Assembly: GCA_024398755.1 (NCBI GenBank)
Contig: JAKSIQ010000002.1
Location: forward strand, 38,942-102,941
Source of the DNA: Bacteroidaceae bacterium
Lineage (GTDB): Bacteria > Bacteroidota > Bacteroidia > Bacteroidales > Bacteroidaceae
Reading direction: 5' to 3'
Length of the DNA stretch: 64,000 bases
The notes beneath the pieces were generated by a model, which saw only the letters and a program-made list of their open reading frames with translations, made no database searches and was not told the DNA's origin. How positions within the stretch are numbered: the stretch's first letter is position 1; every line of letters starts with the position of its first letter. Of this stretch, positions 27,394 through 35,939 are shown in pieces. Both the position numbers and the translations under genes were made by a program.

Positions 27394-28725
27394 ATGGAGA
27401 CAGTTATTCCGAAGAACGTCATTGACGAATATCTTGAGAAAATTGAAGTGACCGACCTGAACAAGGCTTCAATCCGTCAGGTCCTGGCCTGTGAGATGAA
27501 TGCCGAAAAGGTTACCGGCCAGAAGTTCATACACTTTGAAATGGGTGTTCCGGGTCTGGAACCGAGCGCTGTGGGCATTGCCGCACAGAAGGCCGCTCTT
27601 GATGCCGGCGTCGCTTCAAAGTACCCGAACATTGAGGGTACCGATGAACTCAGGTCTGAAGCGTCACGTTTTGTGAAGGCTTTCATCAATACTGATATTT
27701 CACAGGGACATTGTCATCCCACTTGTGGTGCAATGCAGGGCACGTTCGCAGCCTTCATGCTGTGTTCGCAGCTTGACCCGAAGAAGGACACCATCCTGTA
27801 CATTGATCCCGGTTTCCCTGTCCAGAAAATGCAGGCTGCCGTTCTTGGACTGAAGATGGAGTCATTTGACGTTGCCGATTTCCGTGCAGGAAAGCTTGAG
27901 GCCAAGCTGGAGGGAATCCTTTCCAAAGGCAACATCTGCTGCATGATCTATTCGAATCCGAACAACCCGAGCTGGATGTGTCTGACAGAAGATGAACTTC
28001 AGACGATTGGCCGGATGGCATCGAAGTATGACACTGTAGTCATAGAAGACCTTGCATATCTGACCATGGATTTCCGTCGTGAAGGTTTGGGCACTCCTTT
28101 CAAGGAGCCGTATCAGGTTACAGTGTCAAAATACACTGACAACTACATAATGATGCTGTCGGGCAGCAAGATTTTCTCGTATGCCGGTGAACGTATTGCT
28201 GTGGCCTGCATCAGTGACAAACTTTATGAGAGACGTTTCGAGACTTTGCAGAAGCGCTACGGCATTTCCCGCTTCGGTGCATGCTATGCTTATAACATGC
28301 TTTACGCGCTGTCGTCAGGCGTGGCTCATTCTGCACAGTGTGCAATGGCTGCAATGCTGAAAGCTGCCAGTGACGGCGCATATGATTTCCGTGGGGAAAT
28401 AAGTGAATACGCACGCCGCACGAAACTTATCAAGGAGTCTCTTCTCCGTAACGGTTTCCACATTACTTACGACAAGGACCTTGAGCAGAACGTAAGTGAC
28501 GGCTTCTTCTTCACATTCGGTTATAAGGATGCCGACGGCAACGACATGGAAGGCGGTCAGCTCCTTCATGAGCTGCTGTATTACGGCATCAGCGGCATTG
28601 TGCTTTCATCGACCGGCAGTAATCGTCAGGGCCTGCGTGGAACATCATCGAACATTACCGATGACCAGTTCCCGGTTCTTGAAGAGCGCCTGCGCCTGTT
28701 CAACCAGGCACACGCCAACCGCTGA
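27394..28725 (+). CDS. Pyridoxal-phosphate aminotransferase, class I/II, likely aromatic
   Basis: A 443-aa fold-type I aminotransferase. The substrate carboxylate-proximal motif YSNPNNPSW (about 186-194), the Asp of EDLAY (about 219) and the PLP Lys259 in SGSKIFSYAGER are all present. Its place directly behind iorAB suggests it exchanges aromatic amino acids and arylpyruvates. That substrate assignment is inferred from context only. The gene converges with the symporter gene 25 bases further on. Confidence 0.85.
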   Translation: METVIPKNVIDEYLEKIEVTDLNKASIRQVLACEMNAEKVTGQKFIHFEMGVPGLEPSAVGIAAQKAALDAGVASKYPNIEGTDELRSEASRFVKAFINTDISQGHCHPTCGAMQGTFAAFMLCSQLDPKKDTILYIDPGFPVQKMQAAVLGLKMESFDVADFRAGKLEAKLEGILSKGNICCMIYSNPNNPSWMCLTEDELQTIGRMASKYDTVVIEDLAYLTMDFRREGLGTPFKEPYQVTVSKYTDNYIMMLSGSKIFSYAGERIAVACISDKLYERRFETLQKRYGISRFGACYAYNMLYALSSGVAHSAQCAMAAMLKAASDGAYDFRGEISEYARRTKLIKESLLRNGFHITYDKDLEQNVSDGFFFTFGYKDADGNDMEGGQLLHELLYYGISGIVLSSTGSNRQGLRGTSSNITDDQFPVLEERLRLFNQAHANR

Positions 28726-28750
28726 TTGCAGATTTCTGTTGTCCGGATTG

Positions 28751-30322
28751 TTATTCTTCTTCAAGAGCGTCGGTGGCGCGTACGGTCACTGTACGGTCGT
28801 AGCTCTTGAACATTTCCTCTACGCTCTGTTCATCCTTAACCTTGGTGAAGACGCTGACAACAGGTACTATTACAAGTCCAAGTACCATTGCCAGTACACC
28901 GGCGTTGATGGGTGACGAGAAGAACGGGCTGATGAATGTTGTCTTGGTGAATGTGCCGTACATGCAGCCGCACATTACCAGAACGCCAGCTATGAAGCAT
29001 ACCCATACTGCGGCAGGGGTTGTGCGCTTCCAGAACAGACCGTACAGGAAAGGTGCCAGGAATGCGCCGGCAAGAGCGCCCCATGAAATACCCATGAGCT
29101 GTGCGATGAATGTTACTGAACTCTTGGCCTGTACAATTGCAATGAATGATGAAACTGCGATGAAGAACAGTACCAGAAGTCTGATGGAAAGCAGCTGTGA
29201 CTTTTCGCTCATGCTTTTTCCTGCCTTTTCAGTTGCTGGCTTGATGATGTCTAGTGTAAGGGTGGAACCTGATGTGAGCACCAGTGATGACAGTGTTGAC
29301 ATTGAAGCGGAGAGCACAAGTATGATGACTATGCCTATCATGGCATCGGGCAGGTCGGACAGCATGGCTGGAACGATGCTGTCAAATACCGGAGTGCCGT
29401 TTGCCGCGTAGTCAATCTTGTCGCCGAACAGACGTCCGAAACCGCCCAGGAAGTAGCAGCCTCCTGCTACAATCATTGCAAAGAAGGTTGAGATTGCAGT
29501 GCCCTTGCGGATTGCGGCTTCGTCGCGAATTGCGTAGAACTTGCCTACCATCTGAGGCAGACCCCATGTGCCAAGTGATGTGAGAAGTACCACGCCGAGC
29601 AGCCATACAGGCTGAGGACCGAGGAATGAAACGAATGCACCGTTCAAATCGGGGTTGCTTTCACATGGAATCTTTGAAAGCGAGGCAACTGCAGCGCTGA
29701 AGCCTCCCTGACCGTTCAGAACAGCAGCAATTACCGCCACTATGCCGATCAGCATGATCATGCCCTGGATGAAGTCGTTGACTGCGGTGGCCATGTAACC
29801 TCCGACAAGCACGTAGATGGCGGTAAGCACGGCCATTCCAAGAACGCACCATGTGTAGTCAACGCCGAATGCCATTCCGAACAGACGTGACAGGCCATTG
29901 TAAAGTGAGGCGGTGTAAGGTATCAGGAATATGAATACTATGACCGATGCTGCAACCTTCAGGGCAGTGGAACCGAATCTCTGACCGAAGAAGTCGGGCA
30001 TTGTGGCGCTCTTGAGGTGTTGTGTCATAAGTCGTGTTCTGCGTCCCAGAACTCTCCATGCCAGCAGTGAACCGATAAGCGCGTTGCCGATGCCGATCCA
30101 GGTCGAAGCCATACCGTACTTCCAACCGAACTGGCCGGCGTAGCCTACAAAGATTACGGCCGAAAAATAAGAAGTGCCGAAGGCGAATGCAGTGAGCCAT
30201 GAACCCACGTTTCTTCCGCCCAGGACAAAGCCCTGAACGTTTGTCGCACTCTTGCGACAAACAATACCTACGCCAATCATGATGGCGAAGAACAGTATCA
30301 GTAATGAAATTTTTAGAACCAT
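28751..30322 (-). CDS. Sodium:solute symporter (SSS family), candidate arylacetate carrier
   Basis: A 523-aa SSS/PutP-type symporter with about 13 hydrophobic spans, starting MVLKISLLILFFAIMIG. Family features include the segment FVLGGRNVGSWLTAFAFG and the sodium-site region SASMSTLSSLVLTSGS. The substrate is not visible from sequence. It is the third gene of the paaK-ACT-symporter operon (48 bases after the ACT gene), downstream of a tyrosine-rich attenuator. This makes uptake of phenylacetate, hydroxyphenylacetate or a related acid a reasonable guess. Confidence 0.85.
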   Translation of the reverse strand: MVLKISLLILFFAIMIGVGIVCRKSATNVQGFVLGGRNVGSWLTAFAFGTSYFSAVIFVGYAGQFGWKYGMASTWIGIGNALIGSLLAWRVLGRRTRLMTQHLKSATMPDFFGQRFGSTALKVAASVIVFIFLIPYTASLYNGLSRLFGMAFGVDYTWCVLGMAVLTAIYVLVGGYMATAVNDFIQGMIMLIGIVAVIAAVLNGQGGFSAAVASLSKIPCESNPDLNGAFVSFLGPQPVWLLGVVLLTSLGTWGLPQMVGKFYAIRDEAAIRKGTAISTFFAMIVAGGCYFLGGFGRLFGDKIDYAANGTPVFDSIVPAMLSDLPDAMIGIVIILVLSASMSTLSSLVLTSGSTLTLDIIKPATEKAGKSMSEKSQLLSIRLLVLFFIAVSSFIAIVQAKSSVTFIAQLMGISWGALAGAFLAPFLYGLFWKRTTPAAVWVCFIAGVLVMCGCMYGTFTKTTFISPFFSSPINAGVLAMVLGLVIVPVVSVFTKVKDEQSVEEMFKSYDRTVTVRATDALEEE

Positions 30323-30370
30323 GGTTATGAATGTTTTTTCAGTTTGTTATGGAACCGGATTCCTTGGGGG

Positions 30371-30787
30371 TCATTCCCAGCCCTGGATTAGCGCCAGTCC
30401 GCTCTGCTCGCAGACCTTTTCAGCCTGTTCAAGGTTGTCGGCTCTGATAATGAGCACCAGCTTGCCATCTTTCTGGAAGGTGTACAGATAGCTGATGTTC
30501 ACTCCACCCTTAGTCAGTTTGTCAACGGCATCGGTGAACGATGTGGTGTCCGAATTCACTTCAATGGCCATGATCTCGTTCATGCTTACCAGAATGCCCT
30601 TGGCTGCAAGCAGTTCCTGAGCCTTGGTCTGGTTCGATGTGATGAGACGCAGAATACCGAAGTCGTTCGTATCGGCCACTGCGGCGGCCTGTATTTCAAT
30701 GTTCTCTGCCTTGAGAGCACCGAGAATCTCAACCAGACGTCCGGCTTTGTTCTCAAGGAATATTGAAAGCTGTTTGATTGTCTTCAT
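30371..30787 (-). CDS. Tandem ACT-domain protein
   Basis: A 138-aa protein made of two ACT domains (about residues 1-68 and 69-138). The first starts IKQLSIFLENKAGRL, the usual amino-acid-binding ACT opening, and the second includes GVNISYLYTF. Such proteins often accompany paaK-type ligases in Bacteroidetes and may sense an amino acid. The ATG at 30787 is preferred; a longer frame would overlap paaK. It lies 28 bases after paaK. Binding of tyrosine or phenylalanine is a guess from context. Confidence 0.87.
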   Translation of the reverse strand: MKTIKQLSIFLENKAGRLVEILGALKAENIEIQAAAVADTNDFGILRLITSNQTKAQELLAAKGILVSMNEIMAIEVNSDTTSFTDAVDKLTKGGVNISYLYTFQKDGKLVLIIRADNLEQAEKVCEQSGLALIQGWE

Positions 30788-30815
30788 AGCTGTAATTATA
30801 TTATATATGGTGTAA

Positions 30816-32117
30816 TCAATGGTTCTGACGAAGGTCAACAACACGTTTTGCCTTTCCGTCAGACTGTGGTATTACTCCCTTGCCTACCAGCTTTACCTTT
30901 GGTGTGAGCAGAATCTCGTCCTTCATGCGGCGGGTAATCTCCTTGGTCAGGTTCTGAAGCATTGCGAAATCGTCGGTAGCCTCCTTGAGTTCGGCCTCAA
31001 TGGTCATTTCGTCATTGTCACCGATTGTTTCAATTGTGATGAGGTAGTCGCTGGCCAGCTCCGGGAACTGCATGAGAATCTTCTCAATCTGAATCGGGTA
31101 GGTGTTCACACCCTTGATGATCATCATGTCATCGCTGCGGCCCTGGAAACGTGCCAGACGCTTGTGGGTACGTCCGCATGGGCAGTCACCGGGCAGAATG
31201 CGGGTGAGGTCGCGTGTGCGGTAGCGGAACAGTGGCATGGCCTCGCGGTTCAGGGTTGTCAGCACCAGTTCACCCATTTCGCCTTCCGGAACGGGTTCCA
31301 GAGTTTCCGGATCAAGAATCTCGACAATGTAGTTGTCTTCCCATATGTGCATGCCGTTCTGCTCCTGGCATTCAATGGCAACACCGGGGCCGCACATTTC
31401 ACTCATGCCGAAGTTGTTGTATGCCTTGGCGCCCCAGATTTCCTCAATGCGCTTGCGCTGTGCTTCAGAGTGGGGCTCTGCACCTATGATAAGTGTCTTG
31501 ACGGTGGTGTCGCGCGGGTTGATGCCTTCCTCTTCAAAGGCGGCAGCCAGACGTGTGGCGTACGATGGAATGCAGTGCAGGGCGGTAGTGCCGAAGTCGG
31601 TGATGAACTTGACATGACGCTTCGAGTTGCCGGCGCCTGCAGGTACGGTCAGCGCACCGAGACGCTCTGAAGCGTACTGAATACCCAGACCTCCGGTGAA
31701 CATGCCGTAGCCCGATGTATTCTGAATGATATCGGTGTTTCTAAGACCTATGCAGTACATTGAACGCGCCATGGCATCGGCCCATTCGTCGAGATCCTTT
31801 TTCGTATGGAGAATTACGGTTGGATTGCCGGTCGTACCGCTTGAGGAGTGCAGACGTACAACTTTGTCAAGACTGACTGATGCAATTCCGAACGGGTATG
31901 TGGCGCGCAGGTCATTCTTGGTTGTGAACGGGAACTTGCGGATGTCTTCGACTGACTTGATGCTGTCAGGGGTGATACCCAGTTCCTTGAATTTGGGAGC
32001 GTAGAATTTGCTGCCCATTGCAATCTCGACTGTCTTCTTGAGACGCTCAACCTGCAACTTTTCAAGTTGTGGTCTCGGCATTGTCTCAATCTCTCTGTTC
32101 CAGAATTTACTGTCCAT
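30816..32117 (-). CDS. paaK: Phenylacetate-CoA ligase
   Basis: An AMP-forming arylacetate:CoA ligase, 433 aa, the normal length. The ATP loop SSSGTTGNPT (about residues 93-102), the YRTRDL motif and the C-terminal hinge FQGRSDDMMIIKGVN are conserved, with CPCGRTH just ahead. It activates phenylacetate or similar acids to CoA esters, the substrate that IorAB can reductively carboxylate. Transcription is predicted to pass a tyrosine leader peptide and an intrinsic terminator immediately upstream, so expression should rise when tyrosine runs short. It heads the paaK-ACT-symporter operon. Confidence 0.93.
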   Translation of the reverse strand: MDSKFWNREIETMPRPQLEKLQVERLKKTVEIAMGSKFYAPKFKELGITPDSIKSVEDIRKFPFTTKNDLRATYPFGIASVSLDKVVRLHSSSGTTGNPTVILHTKKDLDEWADAMARSMYCIGLRNTDIIQNTSGYGMFTGGLGIQYASERLGALTVPAGAGNSKRHVKFITDFGTTALHCIPSYATRLAAAFEEEGINPRDTTVKTLIIGAEPHSEAQRKRIEEIWGAKAYNNFGMSEMCGPGVAIECQEQNGMHIWEDNYIVEILDPETLEPVPEGEMGELVLTTLNREAMPLFRYRTRDLTRILPGDCPCGRTHKRLARFQGRSDDMMIIKGVNTYPIQIEKILMQFPELASDYLITIETIGDNDEMTIEAELKEATDDFAMLQNLTKEITRRMKDEILLTPKVKLVGKGVIPQSDGKAKRVVDLRQNH

Positions 32118-32149
32118 TTCGGTTATATGTTATTGTTATTGTCAATAAG

Positions 32150-32180
32150 AAAAAGGCCGCCCCGTTTTGTGGGGCGGCCT
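32150..32180 (-). terminator. Attenuator terminator in the paaK leader
   Basis: On the minus strand a perfect 10-bp stem (AGGCCGCCCC at 32180-32171, GGGGCGGCCT at 32163-32154) with a 7-base loop is followed by TTTTTCTTATT. It ends 33 bases before the paaK ATG and lies inside the predicted paaK transcript, so it would stop transcription before the operon. Confidence 0.9.
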
Positions 32181-32227
32181 GTATGTTGTCTGTCATTTTC
32201 CTGCAACCATACAAAGAACTGCCCCAC
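32169..32227 (-). promoter_or_regulatory. Predicted antiterminator fold of the paaK leader
   Basis: GTGGGGC (32227-32221), three bases after the leader-peptide stop, is exactly complementary to GCCCCAC (32175-32169), which is the terminator's 5' arm plus loop. Between them GTATGGTTG (32212-32204) pairs with CAACATAC (32188-32181) with one bulged base, bringing the two segments together. This fold and the terminator exclude each other. A ribosome at the leader stop would cover GTGGGGC and allow termination; one stalled on the tyrosine codons would not. Confidence 0.75.
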
Positions 32228-32229
32228 GA

Positions 32230-32280
32230 TTATGTGCGGTAATAATAGTAATAGTATGCAGAAGCGAATCTGACGTTCAT
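32230..32280 (-). CDS. Tyrosine-rich leader peptide of the paaK operon
   Basis: A 16-codon frame, ATG at 32280 to TAA at 32230, encoding MNVRFASAYYYYYYRT. Six consecutive tyrosine codons (TAC TAT TAC TAT TAT TAC, 32256-32239) come just before the stop, and one Phe codon lies near the start. It begins about 20 bases downstream of the predicted transcription start and is followed by the antiterminator/terminator pair. Such a peptide has the classic form of a ribosome-mediated attenuation sensor for charged tRNA-Tyr. No clear Shine-Dalgarno is present, which is common in Bacteroidetes. Confidence 0.85.
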   Translation of the reverse strand: MNVRFASAYYYYYYRT

Positions 32281-32307
32281 TTTGATATTACATCCTCAAG
32301 TGCGGTG

Positions 32308-32338
32308 CAAATGTATTCGCTATTTTTGGCATATCCAA
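32308..32338 (-). promoter_or_regulatory. Promoter of the leader peptide-paaK operon
   Basis: On the minus strand TTG (32338-32336), 20 bases, then TACATTTG (32315-32308), matching the Bacteroidetes consensus. Transcription should start near 32300, so the leader peptide and the terminator both lie in the mRNA. It overlaps the divergent regulatory region of the lipoprotein gene at 32398. Confidence 0.75.
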
Positions 32339-32358
32339 GAAATTATGAATAAAAGATA

Positions 32359-32366
32359 TATATTTG
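32359..32366 (+). promoter_or_regulatory. -7 element ahead of the lipoprotein gene
   Basis: TATATTTG, 31 bases upstream of the ATG at 32398. No -33 TTG at the right distance. Confidence 0.45.
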
Positions 32367-32397
32367 CGGAGTTATATACCACATCAGCGCTACAACA

Positions 32398-32958
32398 ATG
32401 AAAACATACATGAAAACAATTCTCAGAACAGTATTATTAGCGGTGCTGCCAGTCATCGCATCGTGTAAGGCGGGCGGTAGCGGGCCTGCGGGAAAAACTT
32501 CAGTTGCTGATGTCGAGCATTTTGTTGACGGACTGGCGCATTTTACGGAAAATGCAGACATGACCATGATTCCAGACGGATGTAGCAGACATTTAAAAAC
32601 GGTGGTTGGAAAAGTTCAGAAACTGGATTCCAGATACATTGACATGAGCGAGGATGAATGGGAAAAGACAATTGCCAGAATTATCCGGTCTATCTCTAAA
32701 AGCACTTCCAATATATCCGATTTTGCCGCGGTTCAGATAATTGTCAACCATCTGCTGGCACTTGATGACAGTTTCTACTCTGTGCAGTATAACAGGCGGC
32801 TTGAACAGATGAGGGCAATTCTGGAACAGATGGAATCTGATACGCTGCCTGGCGATACTATGAGGAATTTCGAAATGAATTTAACGGTGACATCGGACAG
32901 AACGTTAAATGGAGTCGTAGTTGAAAGCGATACCTTAAGGTACAGCAGCGGTGAATGA
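32398..32958 (+). CDS. Lipoprotein of unknown function
   Basis: I do not recognise this 186-aa protein. It has a lipoprotein signal with lipobox VIASC; the second ATG at 32410 would give a tighter signal and is an alternative start. The mature part is helical and acidic, with segments such as DVEHFVDGLAHFTENADM and DDSFYSVQYNRRLEQMRAIL. It is a single gene between the divergent paaK operon and the convergent sufE, with its own -7 element. Confidence 0.75.
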   Translation: MKTYMKTILRTVLLAVLPVIASCKAGGSGPAGKTSVADVEHFVDGLAHFTENADMTMIPDGCSRHLKTVVGKVQKLDSRYIDMSEDEWEKTIARIIRSISKSTSNISDFAAVQIIVNHLLALDDSFYSVQYNRRLEQMRAILEQMESDTLPGDTMRNFEMNLTVTSDRTLNGVVVESDTLRYSSGE

Positions 32959-32990
32959 ACTACTGTGCCTGCAGTACAATGTCCGTGAAA

Positions 32991-33407
32991 TCAGCGGCGA
33001 CTGTAGGCCAGCGCGTAAGTCCTGATCTGCTTCAGCATTGACAGCAGGCCGTTGCTGCGTGTGGGCGAAAGGTGCTGGGTCAGCCCTATATCATCAATGA
33101 AGTGCACGTCGCTGTCCAGAATCTCCTGTGGGGTGTGACCTGAGAGGGTACGGATGAGCAGTCCTATCAGGCCTTTTGTTATTATTGCATCGCTGTCGGC
33201 CTGGAACCTGAGCAGTCCGTCCTCCATATATTCGTGAAGCCAGACCCGGCTCTGACAGCCGTCAATGAGATTGTCATCGGTCTTGAACCGGGCGTCAAGG
33301 GCCGGCACTTCATTGCCAAGGTCAATAATCATCTGGTATTTGTCCATCCAGTCATCGAATACGCTGAACTCCTCAATGATTTCCTGCTGTGTCTCCTCTA
33401 TTGTCAT
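32991..33407 (-). CDS. sufE: Cysteine desulfuration protein SufE
   Basis: SufE accepts persulfide sulfur from the SufS desulfurase for Fe-S cluster assembly. It is 138 aa, the family length, with the acceptor Cys51 in IDGCQSRVW. It is last in the operon cysS - M28 protein - sufE, four bases after the M28 stop. No sufS or sufBCD is in the window. The many Fe-S enzymes nearby (IorAB, KorAB, IspG) are potential clients but are not linked by operon. Confidence 0.94.
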   Translation of the reverse strand: MTIEETQQEIIEEFSVFDDWMDKYQMIIDLGNEVPALDARFKTDDNLIDGCQSRVWLHEYMEDGLLRFQADSDAIITKGLIGLLIRTLSGHTPQEILDSDVHFIDDIGLTQHLSPTRSNGLLSMLKQIRTYALAYSRR

Positions 33408-33411
33408 GCTG

Positions 33412-34407
33412 CTATTTTTCTGAATATATTACCGTTGCAAGAGTCTGTCCCACCATCTTGAGTACGGCGGGGTCAATGTTGTCCATGTTGTCGCTGACGG
33501 TATGCCATGTGGGTCCGAACGATGATGCTCCATCGGTTCCGGTTACACATGGGACTATGTCTATGGCCGGTATGTGCGCAATGGTGTTTATGAACAGATG
33601 GTCGTCGGTAACGAAATATCCGTCGGTCTTCGGGAACAGGCTGGAGTAGCCAAGTCGGGCGGCGGTGTCCCAGACCTTGTCAACGGCATTCTTGCCGTAA
33701 TGGATTGAATACTGTTCCATGGGGAAACGTGCGCCCTTGCCGCCGACCATGTCAAGCAGCACTGCGTAGCGTGCCTTGTAACCTTCCTTATGCTGGTGCC
33801 TGGCCCAATACTGCGTTCCAAGTCCCCAGTATTCCTCTTTATGGACGCCTGTCCAGTCATCACCCGGCCCCCAGTCTTCGGCATCGAAGAATATGCAGTC
33901 AATGCCTATGCTGACAGGTAACTGTTGGATTATGCGGGCAAGTTCCAGTATGACGCCCACACCGCTGGCGCCGTCATTGGCGGCATCGACAGGGGTCTTG
34001 TGATTCTTCGGGTCAGGGTCGTTGTCGGCCCATGGACGGCTGTCCCAATGCGAACAGAGTATGATGCGGTTGGGACATTCCGGATTTATCTGACCTATTA
34101 TGTTGAAGCATTCAAGTTCTGTGCCGTCAAAGGTTGTGGTCCGATATGTCTGGACAATGGTTTCGGTACCCAGACTTTTCAGTTTGGTTTCCAGCCATGC
34201 AGCACATGCCTTGTGGGCTGCGGTGTTTGGAACGCGCGGGCCGAATGCACATTGTGCGGCCATGTATGACATGGCGCTGTCTGCGTTGAACTGTGGGACA
34301 TCGGGCGTAACCTGTGCCTGTGCGGCCTTGCGTCCGTTGCACGATGCCAATACCAGCCCGGCTGACAGTACTATGGCCAGTCTGCGAAGAACTGATTTGC
34401 CTGACAT
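33412..34407 (-). CDS. M28-family lipoprotein, glutaminyl-cyclase-like
   Basis: A 331-aa lipoprotein (lipobox LASC, residues about 20-23) of the M28 zinc family. Metal ligands are visible as the His of CSHWDSRP, Asp of DAANDGASG, Glu of FDAEDWG, Asp of LLDMVGGK and the distal His of TWHTVSD. The short spacing and the AEDWG segment match the type II glutaminyl cyclases of Bacteroidetes more than aminopeptidases, so it may cyclise N-terminal Gln on exported proteins. An aminopeptidase role is not excluded. It is the middle gene between cysS and sufE. Confidence 0.82.
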   Translation of the reverse strand: MSGKSVLRRLAIVLSAGLVLASCNGRKAAQAQVTPDVPQFNADSAMSYMAAQCAFGPRVPNTAAHKACAAWLETKLKSLGTETIVQTYRTTTFDGTELECFNIIGQINPECPNRIILCSHWDSRPWADNDPDPKNHKTPVDAANDGASGVGVILELARIIQQLPVSIGIDCIFFDAEDWGPGDDWTGVHKEEYWGLGTQYWARHQHKEGYKARYAVLLDMVGGKGARFPMEQYSIHYGKNAVDKVWDTAARLGYSSLFPKTDGYFVTDDHLFINTIAHIPAIDIVPCVTGTDGASSFGPTWHTVSDNMDNIDPAVLKMVGQTLATVIYSEK

Positions 34408-34420
34408 GATGGGTGCTTTC

Positions 34421-35914
34421 TTACTTGTTCAGTTTCCAGGATGCGCCGTCTTTGCCGTCCTTGATTTCGAAACCGAGTGCGGTAAGTTCGTTGCGTATCT
34501 TGTCGCTGGTAGCCCAGTCTTTGTTGGCTTTGGCAATGGCACGCTGTTCAAGAAGCATGTCAACCACCTTGCCGAATGCCTCTTCGCGTCCGGAACCTGA
34601 ACTCTGCTGTTCCTTCACGCCCAGAATTTCGAACAGGAAGGTGTCAAACAGAGATTTGAGACTGTCAATCTGTGCCTGGTCGAGTCTGATCTTTCCGTCT
34701 GCGGCCTGATTGATGTATTTTGCAGCGTCAAACAGGTGGCTTATGACAATTGGCGTGTTCAGGTCATCGTCCATGGCTTCGTAGCACAATGCCTGGAAAT
34801 CAGGCAGCTGTGTGTCAGATGCGGCCGGCTTGATGCGTTCAATGGACTGGTATGCATCCATAAGTCGTGCCATAGCCTTCTGGGCATCCTGCAGAGCCGA
34901 ATTGCTGAAGTCAACGGTGCCGCGGTAGTGGGCCATTAGTACAAAGAAGCGTATGGTCATGCCGCTGTACGGCTGTTCCAGCATCTCCTTGCCTTCCTTG
35001 TCCTTGTGACTGCCTTTGAAGAATTCTTCAAGAGTTATGAAGTTGCCAAGCGACTTGCCCATCTTGGTGCCGTTGATGGTAATCATGTTGTTGTGCATCC
35101 AGTAGCGCACCATATCGCTGCCCTGGCTTGCAACAGCCTGTGCAATCTCGCATTCGTGGTGCGGGAATATAAGGTCCATGCCGCCTCCGTGAATGTCAAA
35201 GTGGTCGCCAAGATACTTGCGGCCCATGGCGGTGCATTCGCAGTGCCAGCCTGGGAAACCGTCGCTCCACGGCGAAGGCCAGCGCATTATATGTTCCGGC
35301 TGGGCTTTTTTCCAGAGTGCGAAATCGGCCGGGTTGTGCTTCTCCTCCTGCCCGTCAAGTTCACGGGTGGTGTTGAGCATGTCATCCAGGTTGCGGCCTG
35401 ACAGCTTGCCGTAGTTGTACTTCTGGTTGTACTTGTTGACATCGAAATAGATTGAGCCCTGGCTTTCGTATGCGAAACCGTTGTCCAGTATCTGCTGTAC
35501 AAGACCAATCTGCTCAATGATGTGGCCCGATGCGTGCGGCTCGATGCTTGGTGGCAGAACGTTGAGTTCATCCATGGCCTTGTGGTAGCGCAGGGTGTAG
35601 TACTGCACAACTTCCATGGGCTCAAGCTGTTCAAGGCGTGCCTTCTTTGCTATCTTGTCCTCACCCTCGTCGGCATCGTGTTCCAGATGGCCTACATCGG
35701 TAATGTTGCGTACATAGCGCACCTTGTAGCCAAGGTGTTTCAGGTAGCGGAACAGTATGTCGAAGGTAATGGCCGGACGGGCATGACCGAGATGCGGATC
35801 TCCATATACGGTAGGGCCGCATACGTACATTCCCACGTGTGGCGCGTTGAGCGGTTTGAATACCTCTTTCCTTCTGGTCAGGGTGTTGTAAATTGATAAG
35901 TTGTGCTCTGTCAT
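34421..35914 (-). CDS. cysS: Cysteinyl-tRNA synthetase
   Basis: CysRS charges tRNA-Cys. It is 497 aa. The class I HIGH motif reads HLGHARP, preceded by the zinc Cys in [12 protein letters not shown], and the second class I motif reads KMGKS rather than KMSKS. Zinc ligands further on lie in [10 protein letters not shown] and [10 protein letters not shown]. It has its own promoter (35940-35970) inside the 3' end of ispG and leads the operon with the M28 protein and sufE. Confidence 0.97.
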   Translation of the reverse strand: MTEHNLSIYNTLTRRKEVFKPLNAPHVGMYVCGPTVYGDPHLGHARPAITFDILFRYLKHLGYKVRYVRNITDVGHLEHDADEGEDKIAKKARLEQLEPMEVVQYYTLRYHKAMDELNVLPPSIEPHASGHIIEQIGLVQQILDNGFAYESQGSIYFDVNKYNQKYNYGKLSGRNLDDMLNTTRELDGQEEKHNPADFALWKKAQPEHIMRWPSPWSDGFPGWHCECTAMGRKYLGDHFDIHGGGMDLIFPHHECEIAQAVASQGSDMVRYWMHNNMITINGTKMGKSLGNFITLEEFFKGSHKDKEGKEMLEQPYSGMTIRFFVLMAHYRGTVDFSNSALQDAQKAMARLMDAYQSIERIKPAASDTQLPDFQALCYEAMDDDLNTPIVISHLFDAAKYINQAADGKIRLDQAQIDSLKSLFDTFLFEILGVKEQQSSGSGREEAFGKVVDMLLEQRAIAKANKDWATSDKIRNELTALGFEIKDGKDGASWKLNK

Positions 35915-35939
35915 AACAGCTTGTTTTCTAAAAAGTCTG

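Noticed and set aside
30819-31670. Long open frame antisense to paaK (about 280 codons)
   Set aside because: It is a shadow of a well-supported gene, with no promoter and no recognisable protein features.
32169-32300. Riboswitch or T-box reading of the paaK leader
   Set aside because: No T-box sequence or known riboswitch core is seen, while the peptide with six Tyr codons explains the terminator and alternative pairing.
34421-35914. KMGKS instead of KMSKS in CysRS as a defect
   Set aside because: The change is small, the rest of the enzyme is intact, and I recall the same variant in other Bacteroidetes.
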